Shown: positions 53,397-63,251, numbered from the stretch's first letter. The stretch: 64,000 nt of DNA from Actinoallomurus purpureus (GCF_024055795.1 NZ_JAMXMY010000001.1:62001-126000); one strand, 5' to 3'. A program made the numbers and translations. The notes: generated by a model not told the origin, from the letters alone.

Positions 53397-53900
53397 TTGA
53401 TCGACTTTATCCAAGACATTGGGCCAGGCCGACGGGTACGGCGCGGTGACCACCGGTTCGCCGGCCTCGGTCTGTCGCCGCCGATCGATGCCGCTCGCAC
53501 GCTTCGACGCGCGATCCGCAAGCCAGGCCGTCTGACAGGCCGGCGACACCAGGATCCGGCCCTGAGGGCAAGCGGCGGCGGAGATCGATTGATGGGCGGG
53601 ATTTCCCATCGACGGCGAGTGGGCGCTCGTCGGGTCGTCCGGCCCACGGTGACGGACGCGGCAGCGAGGAGAGGAGGGCGGAGGCCTGCGGACCGGCCGT
53701 CCTTGTCGAACGTGTCGAAGCTCGCCGTACCGCGACTGGGGAGGGCCGTAGCGGAAGCCGCGCCGCGGCTTCCGCTACGGCCTCCTCGATGTCGCGCTCG
53801 GCAGTAACCGGTGCGCGGCAGAGGCGGTGTGGCAGGAATCCGAGGCGTCATTGCCACATCGATCTCGGCACTGTCGGCGGTTGAGCGTCCGGGTCGCTCG
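53397..53900. other. Intergenic region between the TetR and isomerase remnants
   Basis: 504 bases with no supported gene. It holds the 39-base palindrome at 53744-53782. Confidence 0.45.
53744..53782. terminator. 39-base near-perfect palindrome
   Basis: GGCCGTAGCGGAAGCCGCG and its exact complement are separated by one base. It lies past the end of the isomerase gene on the minus strand and is probably its terminator. The symmetry is unusually long. Confidence 0.6.
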
Positions 53901-54614
53901 TTACCGGCCGTCGAGTTGGGCGCTCAGCAGCGCGGCTCGGGCGATGCGCTGGGCCGCGAGGGCGTCCTGCCGGGCTTGGGCGTCGGCGAGGGCGTCGGTG
54001 TCGAGGATCTGCAGGGCGTGCCAGATGGTGCGTATGACCTCGATGCCGGCGCGGGCGGCCTCCACGGCGTTCTCCCGGAAGGGGAACTGGTCGAGCTGCC
54101 AGACGCCCTGCCAGTTCGCCTGGGCGAGCGTATGGAAGAACTCGAAGGTTTCCACGAGGTGGATCGAGCCGACGACCATGTCATCGTCCCAGCCCCGGAA
54201 GTTGTCATTGACGTCGATCGCGTACAGTTTGTCCCTGGCCATGATCATCTGAGCCGCGTCGGCGGGTGATTCCAGGCCGTACAGCGAGTGCCCGAAGTCC
54301 AGCAGGATGCCGACGTTGGGGACGTCCATCTCCTCGATGGCCAGCAGCGTGCGGGCGGCGGAGGAGAAGGTCATGCGGTTGCGGGGTTCGCGGGGTTTGT
54401 ACTCGATGGCGAAGCGCAGGTCGGGGTGGCGCTGGGCGAGCTCGCGGACCGCCTCGATCGACATCGTCCACAGGGCTTTGTAGTCGGCCTGGAAGGGATA
54501 GTCCCAGCCGTCCTGGCCCGGCCACAGTTTGACGTAATCGCCGCCGAGCCGGCGGGTGAGGTCGGCGGCCTGGCTGACCAGTTCGATGGCCTCGCGTCGG
54601 ATGGGTGTGTCCAG
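53901..54614 (-). pseudogene. Sugar phosphate isomerase/epimerase, 5' end missing
   Basis: 237 codons of a TIM-barrel isomerase (AP_endonuc_2 fold): RLGGDYVKLWPGQDGWDYPF, RFAIEYKPREPRNRM, NVGILLDFGHSLYG, YAIDVNDNFRGWDDDM and WQLDQFPF. The metal-binding Glu, Asp and His positions of the second half are present. At the N side the frame is cut at a TAA (54615-54617), where group II intron DNA begins; about 80-100 residues of the barrel are lost. ATG 54464 could start a shorter product, but it would be inactive. In its original state it was probably part of a LacI-controlled sugar operon with the lacI fragment on the other side of the insert. Confidence 0.75.
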
Positions 54615-54615
54615 T

Positions 54616-54704
54616 TAACGGGTCTGCTTGAGCCGGATGAATAGAAATGTTCAAGTCCGGTTCTGAGGGGAGGGCGGCGCGGCAACGCGCCGTCCTTACC
54701 CGAC
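54616..54704 (+). mobile_element. Group II intron 3' end (domains V and VI)
   Basis: 54630-54663 is a 34-nt domain V: GAGCCGGA pairs with TCCGGTTC, there is an inner stem closed by a GAAA tetraloop, and the catalytic AGC triad sits at 54631-54633. It is followed by a domain VI hairpin (AGGGCGGCGCG and its complement, loop GCAA) with a basal GGG/CCC pairing that leaves A54698 unpaired, 7 bases from the end. The intron 3' end TTACCCGAC is at 54704. Everything 5' of domain V is missing. Confidence 0.75.
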
Positions 54705-54706
54705 TC

Positions 54707-54916
54707 TTGTCTCCGCTGCTGGCCAATATCGCCCTGTCGGTGCTCGATGAGCACCTGCACGGGCCATGGAAACCCGGCGGGGCGATGTCGACCGAAAGCC
54801 GACGCGCCACCCGCCGCCGCAAGTACCTGCCGAACTGGCGGATTGTTCGCTATGCGGACGACTTCGTCGTCATGGTGCACGGCACCCGGCAGGACACCGA
54901 GGCGGTGCGCGAAGAG
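54707..54916 (+). pseudogene. Group II intron reverse transcriptase fragment
   Basis: The frame encodes LSPLLANIALSVLDEHLHGP, then [20 protein letters not shown] and [19 protein letters not shown]. This is RT block 4-5 of group II intron proteins, with the YADD catalytic motif at 54851-54862. The part before LSPLL is replaced by the end of another group II intron, and the part after block 5 is lost where lacI DNA begins. Confidence 0.8.
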
Positions 54917-54924
54917 GGTGAGCG

Positions 54925-55101
54925 CCGGTGCGGCGGTCGGTGGCCGAGCCTTCCGGCGGCCTCTAGCACCACCTCACGGGTGCGCGGGGCGACATTGTTC
55001 TGGCCGTTGAGCACGCGGGAGACGGTGGCGATCGACAGCCCGGTCTCCTCGGCGACCTGCCGGACGGTTGCTCGCTGTCGCACAGGCTGATGCTCTTTCA
55101 T
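54925..55101 (-). pseudogene. LacI family regulator, N-terminal fragment
   Basis: From ATG 55101 the minus strand encodes [20 protein letters not shown], then [20 protein letters not shown] and [13 protein letters not shown], a complete LacI HTH and hinge start. The sugar-binding domain is cut off at about 54925 by the reverse transcriptase fragment. If expressed it could give a 60-residue DNA-binding stub. Confidence 0.75.
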
Positions 55102-55668
55102 CGCCGTTACATACGGCCTCCTTTCACGAGGGTGGTCGACGAACCCATGCCACCTCGAACCCATCATCCGGGGACGCAAGAGCTCTGTCCAGAAGGAGAG
55201 CACTACTTTCTTCACGCCGAGAAAAAAGATGCGTCATCTGATTGACACCTTGATACGTTCGGTGTTTCCTTCCAGTTGCCACCGCTGCGACGTCCGGGTC
55301 GGTAGTCGGCGTTGGCACCGCACGCATCGGACCTTCGAGGACCGTCATGCTCTCCGGAGTAACGGGGTCTGGCCCCGACCGTCCCCGCCGACGCCGGCGT
55401 CCGCCGGGCGCGACGGGCTCGTCTCGAACAGGGAGCTCCGGCATGCCTTGACCAGATCACCCGTTGCCGCCCCGCAGGCGGAGCCTCCCCGCCTGACCCA
55501 CCCCTGAGCCCCGCCGCGCCTCGACGGCGGCAACGGGCGGACCGAACCGGAACCGGACCGTCCCGACCGGGACCCGCACGTGCCCGCCAGCGCGCGCCGG
55601 GCCCCACGAAATGCGCCATGCCTCCGCTGCGATCCACAGCGATCCTGCCCCGAAGCGAAGGAACCCCC
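55102..55668. other. Region between the lacI fragment and the CBM13 gene
   Basis: 567 bases with no supported gene. A TTGACA at 55242-55247 in an AT-rich patch may belong to the promoter of the beta-helix gene, but no matching -10 is seen. Confidence 0.4.
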
Positions 55669-57888
55669 ATGCGACATCTGTCCGGTAGGCGCGCGCTCGC
55701 ACTGAGTTCGGCGACCGCGCTGGCGGCCGCCGCGCTCTGCGCCCTTACCGCAGCGCCCGCGTCCGCAGCCCTCGCGGTCAACACGCCTTACACCTTCGTC
55801 AGCGCCAACAGCGGCAAGTGCGTCGACGCCGCCGCGGCCGGAACCGCCAACGGCACCGCCGTGCAGCAGTACACCTGCAACGCCACCACCGCCCAGCAGT
55901 GGCAGCTGAAGACCGCCGCCGACGCCGGCTATTACGTGATCGTCAACTCCAACGGATCGCAGCCCGCGATCGACGTCGACGGCCCCTCGACCGCCGACGG
56001 CGCCAAGATCCACCTGTGGTCGAACGGCGGCTGGACCAGTCAGGAGTGGCAGCCGGTGCAGGAGTCCGGCGGCAACTACCACTTCGTCAATCGCTACAGC
56101 GGGAAATGCCTGGACGTCCCTGGGGCGTCGACCGCCGACGGCGTCCAGCTCCAGCAGTACACCTGCAACGGCTCGGGCGCCCAGTCGTTCACCCTCACTC
56201 CCGTAGGCGGGAGCACGCCGCCGACCAACCCGAACAACCCCGATCTCGGACCGAACGTCAAGATCTTCGACCCGTCGATGTCGGCGTCGAGCATCCAGTC
56301 CACGATCAACTCGGTCTACAGCTCCCAGCAGACCAACCAGTTTGGGACGAACCGGTACGCGCTGCTGTTCATGCCCGGCAGCTACAACGTCGACGTCCCC
56401 GTCGGCTTCTACACCCAGGTGGCCGGGCTCGGCGCCCAGCCCACCGACGTCTCGCTGACCGGCGGCGGCGTGCACGTGGACGCGGCCTGGTCCGGCGGCA
56501 ACGCCACGCAGAACTTCTGGCGCGGAGTCGAGAATCTCTCTGACACGCCCAGCTCCGGCACCCTGGAATGGGCGGTCTCGCAGGCCGACCCGTTCCGGCG
56601 CGTCGACGTCCACGGCAACATGACGCTGGACGACTACACCTCGGGCAACAACTCCAGCAACTGGTCGTCCGGCGGATACATCGGCGACAGCCGTGTCTCG
56701 GGCCAGATCAACTCCGGTACCCAGCAGCAGTTCCTCACCCGCAACACCGCGATGGGCAGCTGGACCGGCTCGAACTGGAACATGGTGTTCGTCGGCGACA
56801 CCGGCGCCCCCGGGCAGTCGTTCCCGACGTACACCAACGTGTCCGCCACACCGACCTTGCGTGAGAAGCCGTACCTCTACGTCGACTCCACCGGCCTCTA
56901 CAACGTGCGTGTCCCCGCCCAGCGCACCAACTCCGTCGGGCCCGACTGGACCTCCGGTGGCACGGCCGGCACCACCATTCCCATCACCCAGTTCTACGTC
57001 GTCAAGTCCGGCGACACCGCGGCGACCATCAACGCCGCCCTCGCGTCCGGCAAGAACCTGCTGGTGACCCCGGGGGTCTACCACCTGAACGCGCCGCTGA
57101 ACATCACGCGGCCCGACACCGTCGTCCTCGGGCTCGGCCTGGCCACGTTCGTACCGGACAACGGCGTCACCGCCATCACCACCGCCGACGTCGACGGCAT
57201 CGACGTCTCCGGGCTGATGATCAGCGCCGGCACCACCAACAGCGAGACGCTCATGCAGGTCGGTCCCGCGGGCTCCTCCGCGAGCCACTCCGCCGACCCC
57301 ATCACCCTGCACGACGTGTTCTTCCGCGTCGGCGGCGACGTCGCCGGCAAGGCCACCCAGTCGCTGGTGATCAATAGCAACGACACGATCATCGACCATT
57401 CGTGGCTCTGGCGCGCCGACCACGGCAGCGGCGTCGGCTGGAACACCAACACCGCCGCCAACGGCTTGGTCGTCAACGGCGCCAACGTCACGGCGTACGG
57501 GCTCTTCGCCGAGCACTATCAGCAGTATCAGGTGCTGTGGAACGGCAACGGCGGCCGCACGTACTTCTACCAATCTGAGATGCCGTACGACGTCCCCAAC
57601 AACGCGAGCTGGACGCCGGGCGGCGGCACCAACGGCTACGCCTCCTACAAGGTCGCCGCAGGCGTCACCTCCCACCAGGCCTGGGGGCTCGGCGTCTACT
57701 GCTACTTCAGTACGAACTCGGGCGTGGTCGCCGACCGGGCCATCGAGGTCCCCTCCACCGGCTCGGCCTTCCACGACATGGTCACCGTCTCCCTCGGCGG
57801 CACCGGCACCATCAGCCACATCATCAACAACTCCGGCAGCGCCGTCCGCTCAGGTAGCACCGTCGCCTACCTGACCAGCGGCCCCTGA
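55669..57888 (+). CDS. Secreted CBM13 plus right-handed beta-helix protein (GH55-like)
   Basis: 739 residues from ATG 55669 (GAAGGAA before it). Signal peptide to about residue 36 (ALTAAPASA). Residues of about 40-185 are a ricin-type CBM13 with three repeats (QQWQLK, SQEWQPV, QSFTL). After a Thr/Pro/Asn linker, the remaining 540 residues are a double beta-helix with Asn-rich turns: NPNNPDLGPNVKIFDPSMSA, VPVGFYTQVAGLGAQPTDVS, YVVKSGDTAATINAALASGK. This pattern is seen in actinobacterial proteins wrongly named adenylyl cyclase and related to GH55 beta-1,3-glucanases. It probably binds and cleaves a fungal or plant glucan. Confidence 0.75.
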   Translation: MRHLSGRRALALSSATALAAAALCALTAAPASAALAVNTPYTFVSANSGKCVDAAAAGTANGTAVQQYTCNATTAQQWQLKTAADAGYYVIVNSNGSQPAIDVDGPSTADGAKIHLWSNGGWTSQEWQPVQESGGNYHFVNRYSGKCLDVPGASTADGVQLQQYTCNGSGAQSFTLTPVGGSTPPTNPNNPDLGPNVKIFDPSMSASSIQSTINSVYSSQQTNQFGTNRYALLFMPGSYNVDVPVGFYTQVAGLGAQPTDVSLTGGGVHVDAAWSGGNATQNFWRGVENLSDTPSSGTLEWAVSQADPFRRVDVHGNMTLDDYTSGNNSSNWSSGGYIGDSRVSGQINSGTQQQFLTRNTAMGSWTGSNWNMVFVGDTGAPGQSFPTYTNVSATPTLREKPYLYVDSTGLYNVRVPAQRTNSVGPDWTSGGTAGTTIPITQFYVVKSGDTAATINAALASGKNLLVTPGVYHLNAPLNITRPDTVVLGLGLATFVPDNGVTAITTADVDGIDVSGLMISAGTTNSETLMQVGPAGSSASHSADPITLHDVFFRVGGDVAGKATQSLVINSNDTIIDHSWLWRADHGSGVGWNTNTAANGLVVNGANVTAYGLFAEHYQQYQVLWNGNGGRTYFYQSEMPYDVPNNASWTPGGGTNGYASYKVAAGVTSHQAWGLGVYCYFSTNSGVVADRAIEVPSTGSAFHDMVTVSLGGTGTISHIINNSGSAVRSGSTVAYLTSGP

Positions 57889-58049
57889 TTCGAGAGCCGC
57901 GGGAGTGAGGGCTCCGCCCCAGCCCTCACTCCTCCTGGTGGGAGTTCGGCGATGTCCGGGTGCTGCTCCATGTCGAGCATCGAGCGGGCTGCCAAGGGTG
58001 CCGGGCCAGGTCGGGCAGCGCGGTATCGGGTGTCGCCGTCGACAACAAG

Positions 58050-58130
58050 CCGCCGGGCGGCGGCACCGGAACCCAGCACGGCACTTCCTATGGCTATTCG
58101 CTCTGGGAGCTCCAGGTGTACGGGTCCTGA
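58050..58130 (+). pseudogene. C-terminal scrap of an F5/8 type C (CBM32-like) domain
   Basis: The frame ends TQHGTSYGYSLWELQVYGS and a stop, the usual last strand of discoidin-like modules in secreted glycosidases. The upstream part is not in frame. 57889-58049 and 58131-58180 hold nothing else. Confidence 0.5.
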
Positions 58131-58180
58131 GCGGCGGCGGGCGGCGGCCACGGCCTCGCGCGCCTGCCGCCGCCCCACGG

Positions 58181-59191
58181 CTACGCCGACTCGCGGACGA
58201 CCAGCTCGGTGGGCAGCGTGACGACCGGCTCGATCTCCTCGCCGGCCACCAGCCTCAGCACCTGACGGGCCATCCGGCGGCCGATCCCGTCGATCGGCTG
58301 CCGGACGGTCGTGAGCGGTGGTTCGGTGTCCCGGGCGAGGTCGATGTCGTCGAAACCGACGACCGCGACGTCGTCTGGTACCCGCCGCCCGGCGCGGCGC
58401 AACGTCTGGAGTGCGCCGCTCGCCATCAGGTCCGACGCGGCGAACACCGCGTCGAGGTCCGGTTCGTCCGCCAGGAGCCGCCGCATCGCCTCGGCACCGG
58501 AACTGGTCGTGAAGTCGCCGACCTCGACGATGGGCCGCCGCCGCTTCTCCCGCAGGGCCGCTCGGTAGCCGCCCAGCCGGTCGATGCCGGCGACCATGTC
58601 CGGCGGGCCGGCGATCGTGGCGATCCGGCGGCGCCCCGTACGGAGGAGGTGGCGGATCGCAGCGACCGCGCCGCCGTGGTTGTCGACCCCGACGTACGGG
58701 ACGGAGACGGGCCCCAGCGGCCGCTCGTTGCACACCACGGGGATCCCGATCCGGGTCAGCGCCGCGGGCAGCGGATCGGCGTCGTGCAGGGAGGCGAGCA
58801 GCACGCCGTCGACGTGGTGCGCGGCCGCCGACCGTTCAATGCGAGCGCGGCTCGCGGCCGACCCGGCCAGCATGAGCACGAGTTGCTTGTCGGCGGCCTC
58901 CAGCTCCTGACCGACTCCGTGGACGAGACCGGCGAAGAAGCGGTCGGCGGAGAACACCCGGGTCGTCGGCTCGGGCACCACCAACGCGATCAGGTCGGTG
59001 CGCCGGGTCACCAGGGTCCGCGCCGCCGGATTCGGCACGTAGCCCAGCTCCTCGATGGCCCGCCGTACCGACTCCTCACTCGCGGTCCGCACCGGCAGGC
59101 CGTTGACGACCCGGGACACCGTCGCCCGCGACACACCGGCCCGTGCCGCGACGCTCTCCAGCGTCGGCCGTTCGCCCTCTGGCCGCCCCAT
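58181..59191 (-). CDS. LacI family transcriptional regulator
   Basis: 336 residues from ATG 59191, chosen for GAGAAGGGA just upstream and for the usual length; an upstream ATG adds 28 residues. The HTH is TLESVAARAGVSRATVSRVVNG with hinge PNPAARTLVTRRT. The periplasmic-binding-protein domain ends TVRQPIDGIGRRMARQVLRL, typical of sugar repressors. It is divergent from the GH87 gene, with an AT-rich promoter region between, and a GH13 alpha-glucosidase lies nearby. A role as repressor of alpha-glucan use is likely. No clear LacI palindrome was found by eye. Confidence 0.9.
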   Translation of the reverse strand: MGRPEGERPTLESVAARAGVSRATVSRVVNGLPVRTASEESVRRAIEELGYVPNPAARTLVTRRTDLIALVVPEPTTRVFSADRFFAGLVHGVGQELEAADKQLVLMLAGSAASRARIERSAAAHHVDGVLLASLHDADPLPAALTRIGIPVVCNERPLGPVSVPYVGVDNHGGAVAAIRHLLRTGRRRIATIAGPPDMVAGIDRLGGYRAALREKRRRPIVEVGDFTTSSGAEAMRRLLADEPDLDAVFAASDLMASGALQTLRRAGRRVPDDVAVVGFDDIDLARDTEPPLTTVRQPIDGIGRRMARQVLRLVAGEEIEPVVTLPTELVVRESA

Positions 59192-59642
59192 CCGGGATCC
59201 CTTCTCTCCGTCGCCGGGCGCACACCGGCGCGCGAACCTCCGGTCATCGTCGTGACCGCCACCGACGACCGTCAACCCGCGTCATGGAGCAGGCGTGCCG
59301 CGGCCACCCCGAGGTGCGCGGAGTGGCCGAGAGCGATTGGCAGTCGTTGTTTTTCTGGTATCTGGGAAAAAAATTCAGTAATTTGTTTGGTTATTGTGCT
59401 GAAGTGTCAAGAGGGTTACCGTCCTTATAACACGCTGCACTCCGCCCCCTGACCCCGCCCCTTCACGGCCCTCCATCCGGACCACCTCGCGTGCCGGGCG
59501 ACCGCGCCGGCCCGTGCGGCGAGGTCCGATGCCGGGTCCCGCTCCGGCGTGCCGTCTCGCCGCCTACGCCCCGTCACGTCGGCGAGACGAGCGGACCCCT
59601 CCAGGTCCGTGACCTCATGGGGCCTCACGGGAGTGAGCAGCC
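59192..59642. other. Control region between lacI and the GH87 gene
   Basis: 451 bases. 59346-59432 is strikingly AT-rich for this genome (TTGTTTTTCTGG, AAAAAAATTCAG, TTTGTTTGGTTATTG, TTATAAC) and most likely holds the promoters of both genes. No gene is seen. Confidence 0.5.
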
Positions 59643-62600
59643 ATGTCCCACAAACCCGCCAGAAGACGCAGGGCCCGTCTCGGTGCCCTCCTCAGCAGCG
59701 CGCTCGTCGCCATCGGCCTCGTCATGCTGTCGGCGAGTCCGGCCGGCGCGGCCGCCAAGGGCGGTGTCGGTGCGACACTGCCGTACGTCGAGGCGCAGGC
59801 GGAGAACTCCGCCACCAACGGCACGATCATCGGCCCGAGCGCCGCCTACAACACGCTTCCCGCCGAGGCCTCCTACCGCAAGGCCGTGACCCTGCAAGGA
59901 AGCGGCAAGTACGTCGAGTTCACCACCCCGGTCGCCACCAACTCGATCGTCTTCCGCTACAGCATCCCGGACAGCTCGAACGGCTCGGTCTACACCGCGC
60001 CGCTGTCCTTCTACGTCAACGGGACGAAGCAGACCGACTTCACGCTGACCAACGCGTACAGCTGGTACTACGGCGGCTACCCGTTCACCAACACGCCGGG
60101 GAGCAACCCCCACCACTTCTACGACGAGGTGCACCGGCTGTTCTCGACGACGTACCCGGCGGGCACGAAGTTCCGGCTGCAGGTCGACGCGGGGAACACC
60201 GCCTCCTCGTACACGATCGACTTCGCCGACTTCGAGAACGTCGCGGGCGCCCTGTCCCAGCCGTCCGGCTCGGTCTCAGTGACCGGCAAGGGCGCCGACC
60301 CGACCGGTAACGCGGACTCCACCGCCGCGTTCAATGCGGCGATCTCCGAGGCCGGGTCCGGCGGCACGGTCTGGATCCCCGAGGGAACCTTCAAGATCCC
60401 GGGCCACCTGGTCCTCAACAACGTCACGATCAAGGGCGCGGGCATGTGGCGCTCGACGATCGTCGGCGCGGCGCCCGGCTTCTACGGCAATTACTCGCCG
60501 AACGGCAGCAGCGGCGTCCATCTCGCGGACTTCGCCATCTTCGGCGACGTCCAGGAGCGCAACGACGGTGCCCAGGTGAACGGCATCGGCGGCGCGCTGA
60601 GCAACTCCACCGTCGACCGCGTCTGGATCGAGCACGAGAAGGTCGGCGCCTGGATGGACGGGCCGCTGTCCAACCTCACCTTCAGCGGCATGCGGATCCG
60701 CAACGTGACGGCAGACGGCATCAACTTCCACAACGGCGTTACCGGATCGAAGGTGACCAACAGCGACCTGCGCAACCTCGGTGACGACGGTCTGGCGACC
60801 TGGTCCGACACAAACGCCGACGCGAACGACTCCTTCGACCACGACACGGTGCAGTATCCGATCCTCGCCAACGGCATCGCCATCTACGGCGGCCACGACA
60901 ACACCGTCGCCGACAACCGGGTCATCGACGCCGGCCTCACCCAGGGCGGCGGCATCCACGTCGCCCAGCGCTTCGCCTCGACGACACTCGGCCGCACCGA
61001 CGTCCTGCGCAACACGGTCATCCGATCGGGCAGCCTCGACCCGAACTGGAACTTCGGCGTCGGCGCGCTGTGGTTCGACGCACGGGACGCGGCGATGAGC
61101 GGCCAGGTCAACGTCGACGACATCCTCATTCAGCAGAGCCCGTTCGAGGCGATCCAGTTCGTCTCGGGATCCAGCATCACGAACGTGTCCATCAACAACG
61201 CGGCGATCCAGAACACCGGAACCTGGGCCGTCCAGGAGCAGGTCGGCGGCTCGGCCAAGATCACGAACAGCACCGCCACCGGGACGCAGGCGCCCGCGCC
61301 GATCTACAACTGCGGCGTCGGGTTCACGCTGACCGACGGCGGCGGCAACTCCGGCGTCTTCGGCTCGACGGCGTGCCAGAACATCACCGACCCGACCTTC
61401 CCGCCGTACCTGCCGGACAACGGCTCCCAGATCTCGATCAGCCCGACCTCGGTCGGCTTCGGTTCGGTGGCCACCGGCTCGTCCAGCGCCGCGCAGAAGG
61501 TGACCGTCACCAACAGCGGCACCGCCGCGGCCCCGGTCGGCTCGATCAGTACGAGCGGTGACTTCAGCCAGACCAATGACTGCGGCGGTTCGATCGCCGC
61601 CGGCGCGTCCTGCACGGTCAGCGTCACGTTCACTCCGACGGCCACGGGGTCGCGCACGGGCAATCTCACCATCACGGCGTCCGGCGTCACCAACACCGTC
61701 CCGCTGTCCGGCACGGGCGTGGCACCCGGGCCGATCCTCAGCCCCGCCCCGGCCGCCCTCTCCTTCGCTGGAACGCTCGTCGGCAGTTCCGCGCCGACGC
61801 AGGCCGTGACGGTCACCAACTCGGGCACCACCTCGGCCACGATCTCCGGCGTCGCCGCGAGCGGTGACTTCAGCCAGACCAACAACTGTTCGACGCTCGC
61901 GGTCGGCGCCTCCTGCACCGTGACCGTCAAATTCACCCCAAGCGCGTCCGGCACCCGTACCGGCAACGTCACGATCACGAGCAACGCCAACAACAGCCCG
62001 ACGACGGTCGCCCTCACCGGCAGCGGCATCGGGACCGACACCAACATCGCCCGCGGCAAGTCGGCCTCGGCGAGCAGCGAGGCGAACAGCAGCTTCACGG
62101 CGGCGAACGCCACCGACGGCGACGCCAACACCTACTGGGAAAGCGCGAACGGCTCCTTCCCGCAATGGCTGCAGGTCGACCTGGGCGCCCAATACACCAT
62201 CGGCAAGGTGACCCTGAAGCTCCCGCCGTCCAGTGCCTGGGGCACGCGTACACAGACCCTCTCGGTGCTCACCAGCACGAACGGCTCCAGTTTCAGCACC
62301 GCCGTGGGTTCCGCGACGTACACCTTCACCTCGCCGGCCAACGTGGTGAACATTCCGACGCCGGCCACCAACGCCCGCTACGTCCGCGTCAACCTCACCG
62401 CCAACTCGGGCTGGCCCGCGGGACAGGCATCCGAACTCGAGGTCTACCCCAGCGGCGGCTCGTCCGGCCCGGCGACGCTGAGCGCGAGCCCCACCTCGCT
62501 GAGCTTCGGGAGCCAGGCCGTCAACACGACCAGCGCGGCGAAGGCCGTGACGATCACCAACTCCGGCACGGCGGCGGCGTCGCTGTCCTCCATCGTGGCC

Positions 62601-63197
62601 TCCGGTGACTACTCCATGACCACCGACTGCGGCAGCTCGCTGTCCGCCGGCGCGTCCTGCACCGCCAACGTGAGCTTCGGGCCCACGGCGACCGGTACGC
62701 GGACCGGCACGCTCACCGTCCACAGCGACGCGACCAACAGCCCGACCACCGTCGCGCTCACCGGGACCGGTACGGGCTCCTCCTCCACCGACCTCGCGGC
62801 CGGCAAGCCGACCAGCGAGTCCAGCCACACCGACGTCTACCCGTCGAGCAACGTCACCGACAACGACCAGAACACCTACTGGGAGAGCTCCAACAACGCC
62901 TTCCCGCAATGGGTCCAGGTCGACCTCGGCTCCGCGCAGAGCGCGAGCCGGATCGTCCTGCAACTGCCGGCGTCCTGGGGCGCGCGCACCCAGACGCTGT
63001 CCATCCTCGGCAGCACCGACGGCACGAACTTCACCACGGTCAAGTCGTCGGCGAACTACACCTTCGACCCGTTGAACAACAACACGGTCACCGTCCCCAT
63101 CACCGCGACGACCCAGCGCTACTGGCGGCTGAACATCACGGCGAACACCGGATGGCCCGCCGGCCAGATCTCCGGCTTCCAGGTCTGGAACGGCTGA
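59643..63197 (+). CDS. Secreted GH87-type alpha-1,3-glucanase (mycodextranase) with multiple accessory modules
   Basis: 1184 residues. Signal peptide to about residue 37 (SASPAGA). Residues of about 45-200 form a beta-sandwich (EAQAENSATNGTIIGPSAAY). The catalytic right-handed beta-helix spans about 210-600. D358 (ADGINFHNG), D381 and D382 (NLGDDGLATWS) have the spacing (23 and 24) of the catalytic Asp residues I recall for Bacillus GH87 (D1067, D1090, D1091). Then come two choice-of-anchor-D (ASH-like) repeats (about 600-800), an F5/8 type C domain (about 800-935), a third anchor-D repeat and a second F5/8 type C domain at the end. It should cut alpha-1,3-glucan of fungal walls or dental-type glucans. 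Followed by a strong terminator. Confidence 0.85.
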   Translation: MSHKPARRRRARLGALLSSALVAIGLVMLSASPAGAAAKGGVGATLPYVEAQAENSATNGTIIGPSAAYNTLPAEASYRKAVTLQGSGKYVEFTTPVATNSIVFRYSIPDSSNGSVYTAPLSFYVNGTKQTDFTLTNAYSWYYGGYPFTNTPGSNPHHFYDEVHRLFSTTYPAGTKFRLQVDAGNTASSYTIDFADFENVAGALSQPSGSVSVTGKGADPTGNADSTAAFNAAISEAGSGGTVWIPEGTFKIPGHLVLNNVTIKGAGMWRSTIVGAAPGFYGNYSPNGSSGVHLADFAIFGDVQERNDGAQVNGIGGALSNSTVDRVWIEHEKVGAWMDGPLSNLTFSGMRIRNVTADGINFHNGVTGSKVTNSDLRNLGDDGLATWSDTNADANDSFDHDTVQYPILANGIAIYGGHDNTVADNRVIDAGLTQGGGIHVAQRFASTTLGRTDVLRNTVIRSGSLDPNWNFGVGALWFDARDAAMSGQVNVDDILIQQSPFEAIQFVSGSSITNVSINNAAIQNTGTWAVQEQVGGSAKITNSTATGTQAPAPIYNCGVGFTLTDGGGNSGVFGSTACQNITDPTFPPYLPDNGSQISISPTSVGFGSVATGSSSAAQKVTVTNSGTAAAPVGSISTSGDFSQTNDCGGSIAAGASCTVSVTFTPTATGSRTGNLTITASGVTNTVPLSGTGVAPGPILSPAPAALSFAGTLVGSSAPTQAVTVTNSGTTSATISGVAASGDFSQTNNCSTLAVGASCTVTVKFTPSASGTRTGNVTITSNANNSPTTVALTGSGIGTDTNIARGKSASASSEANSSFTAANATDGDANTYWESANGSFPQWLQVDLGAQYTIGKVTLKLPPSSAWGTRTQTLSVLTSTNGSSFSTAVGSATYTFTSPANVVNIPTPATNARYVRVNLTANSGWPAGQASELEVYPSGGSSGPATLSASPTSLSFGSQAVNTTSAAKAVTITNSGTAAASLSSIVASGDYSMTTDCGSSLSAGASCTANVSFGPTATGTRTGTLTVHSDATNSPTTVALTGTGTGSSSTDLAAGKPTSESSHTDVYPSSNVTDNDQNTYWESSNNAFPQWVQVDLGSAQSASRIVLQLPASWGARTQTLSILGSTDGTNFTTVKSSANYTFDPLNNNTVTVPITATTQRYWRLNITANTGWPAGQISGFQVWNG

Positions 63198-63213
63198 CCC
63201 GAGGAGGAGGCGC

Positions 63214-63251
63214 GGTTTCGGGGTGGCCCCTGGAGGGGGCACCCCGAAACC
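63214..63251 (+). terminator. Strong terminator after the GH87 gene
   Basis: GGTTTCGGGGTG and its exact complement form a 12-bp stem, continued by four more pairs after one mismatch. It begins 17 bases after the GH87 stop codon. Confidence 0.8.
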
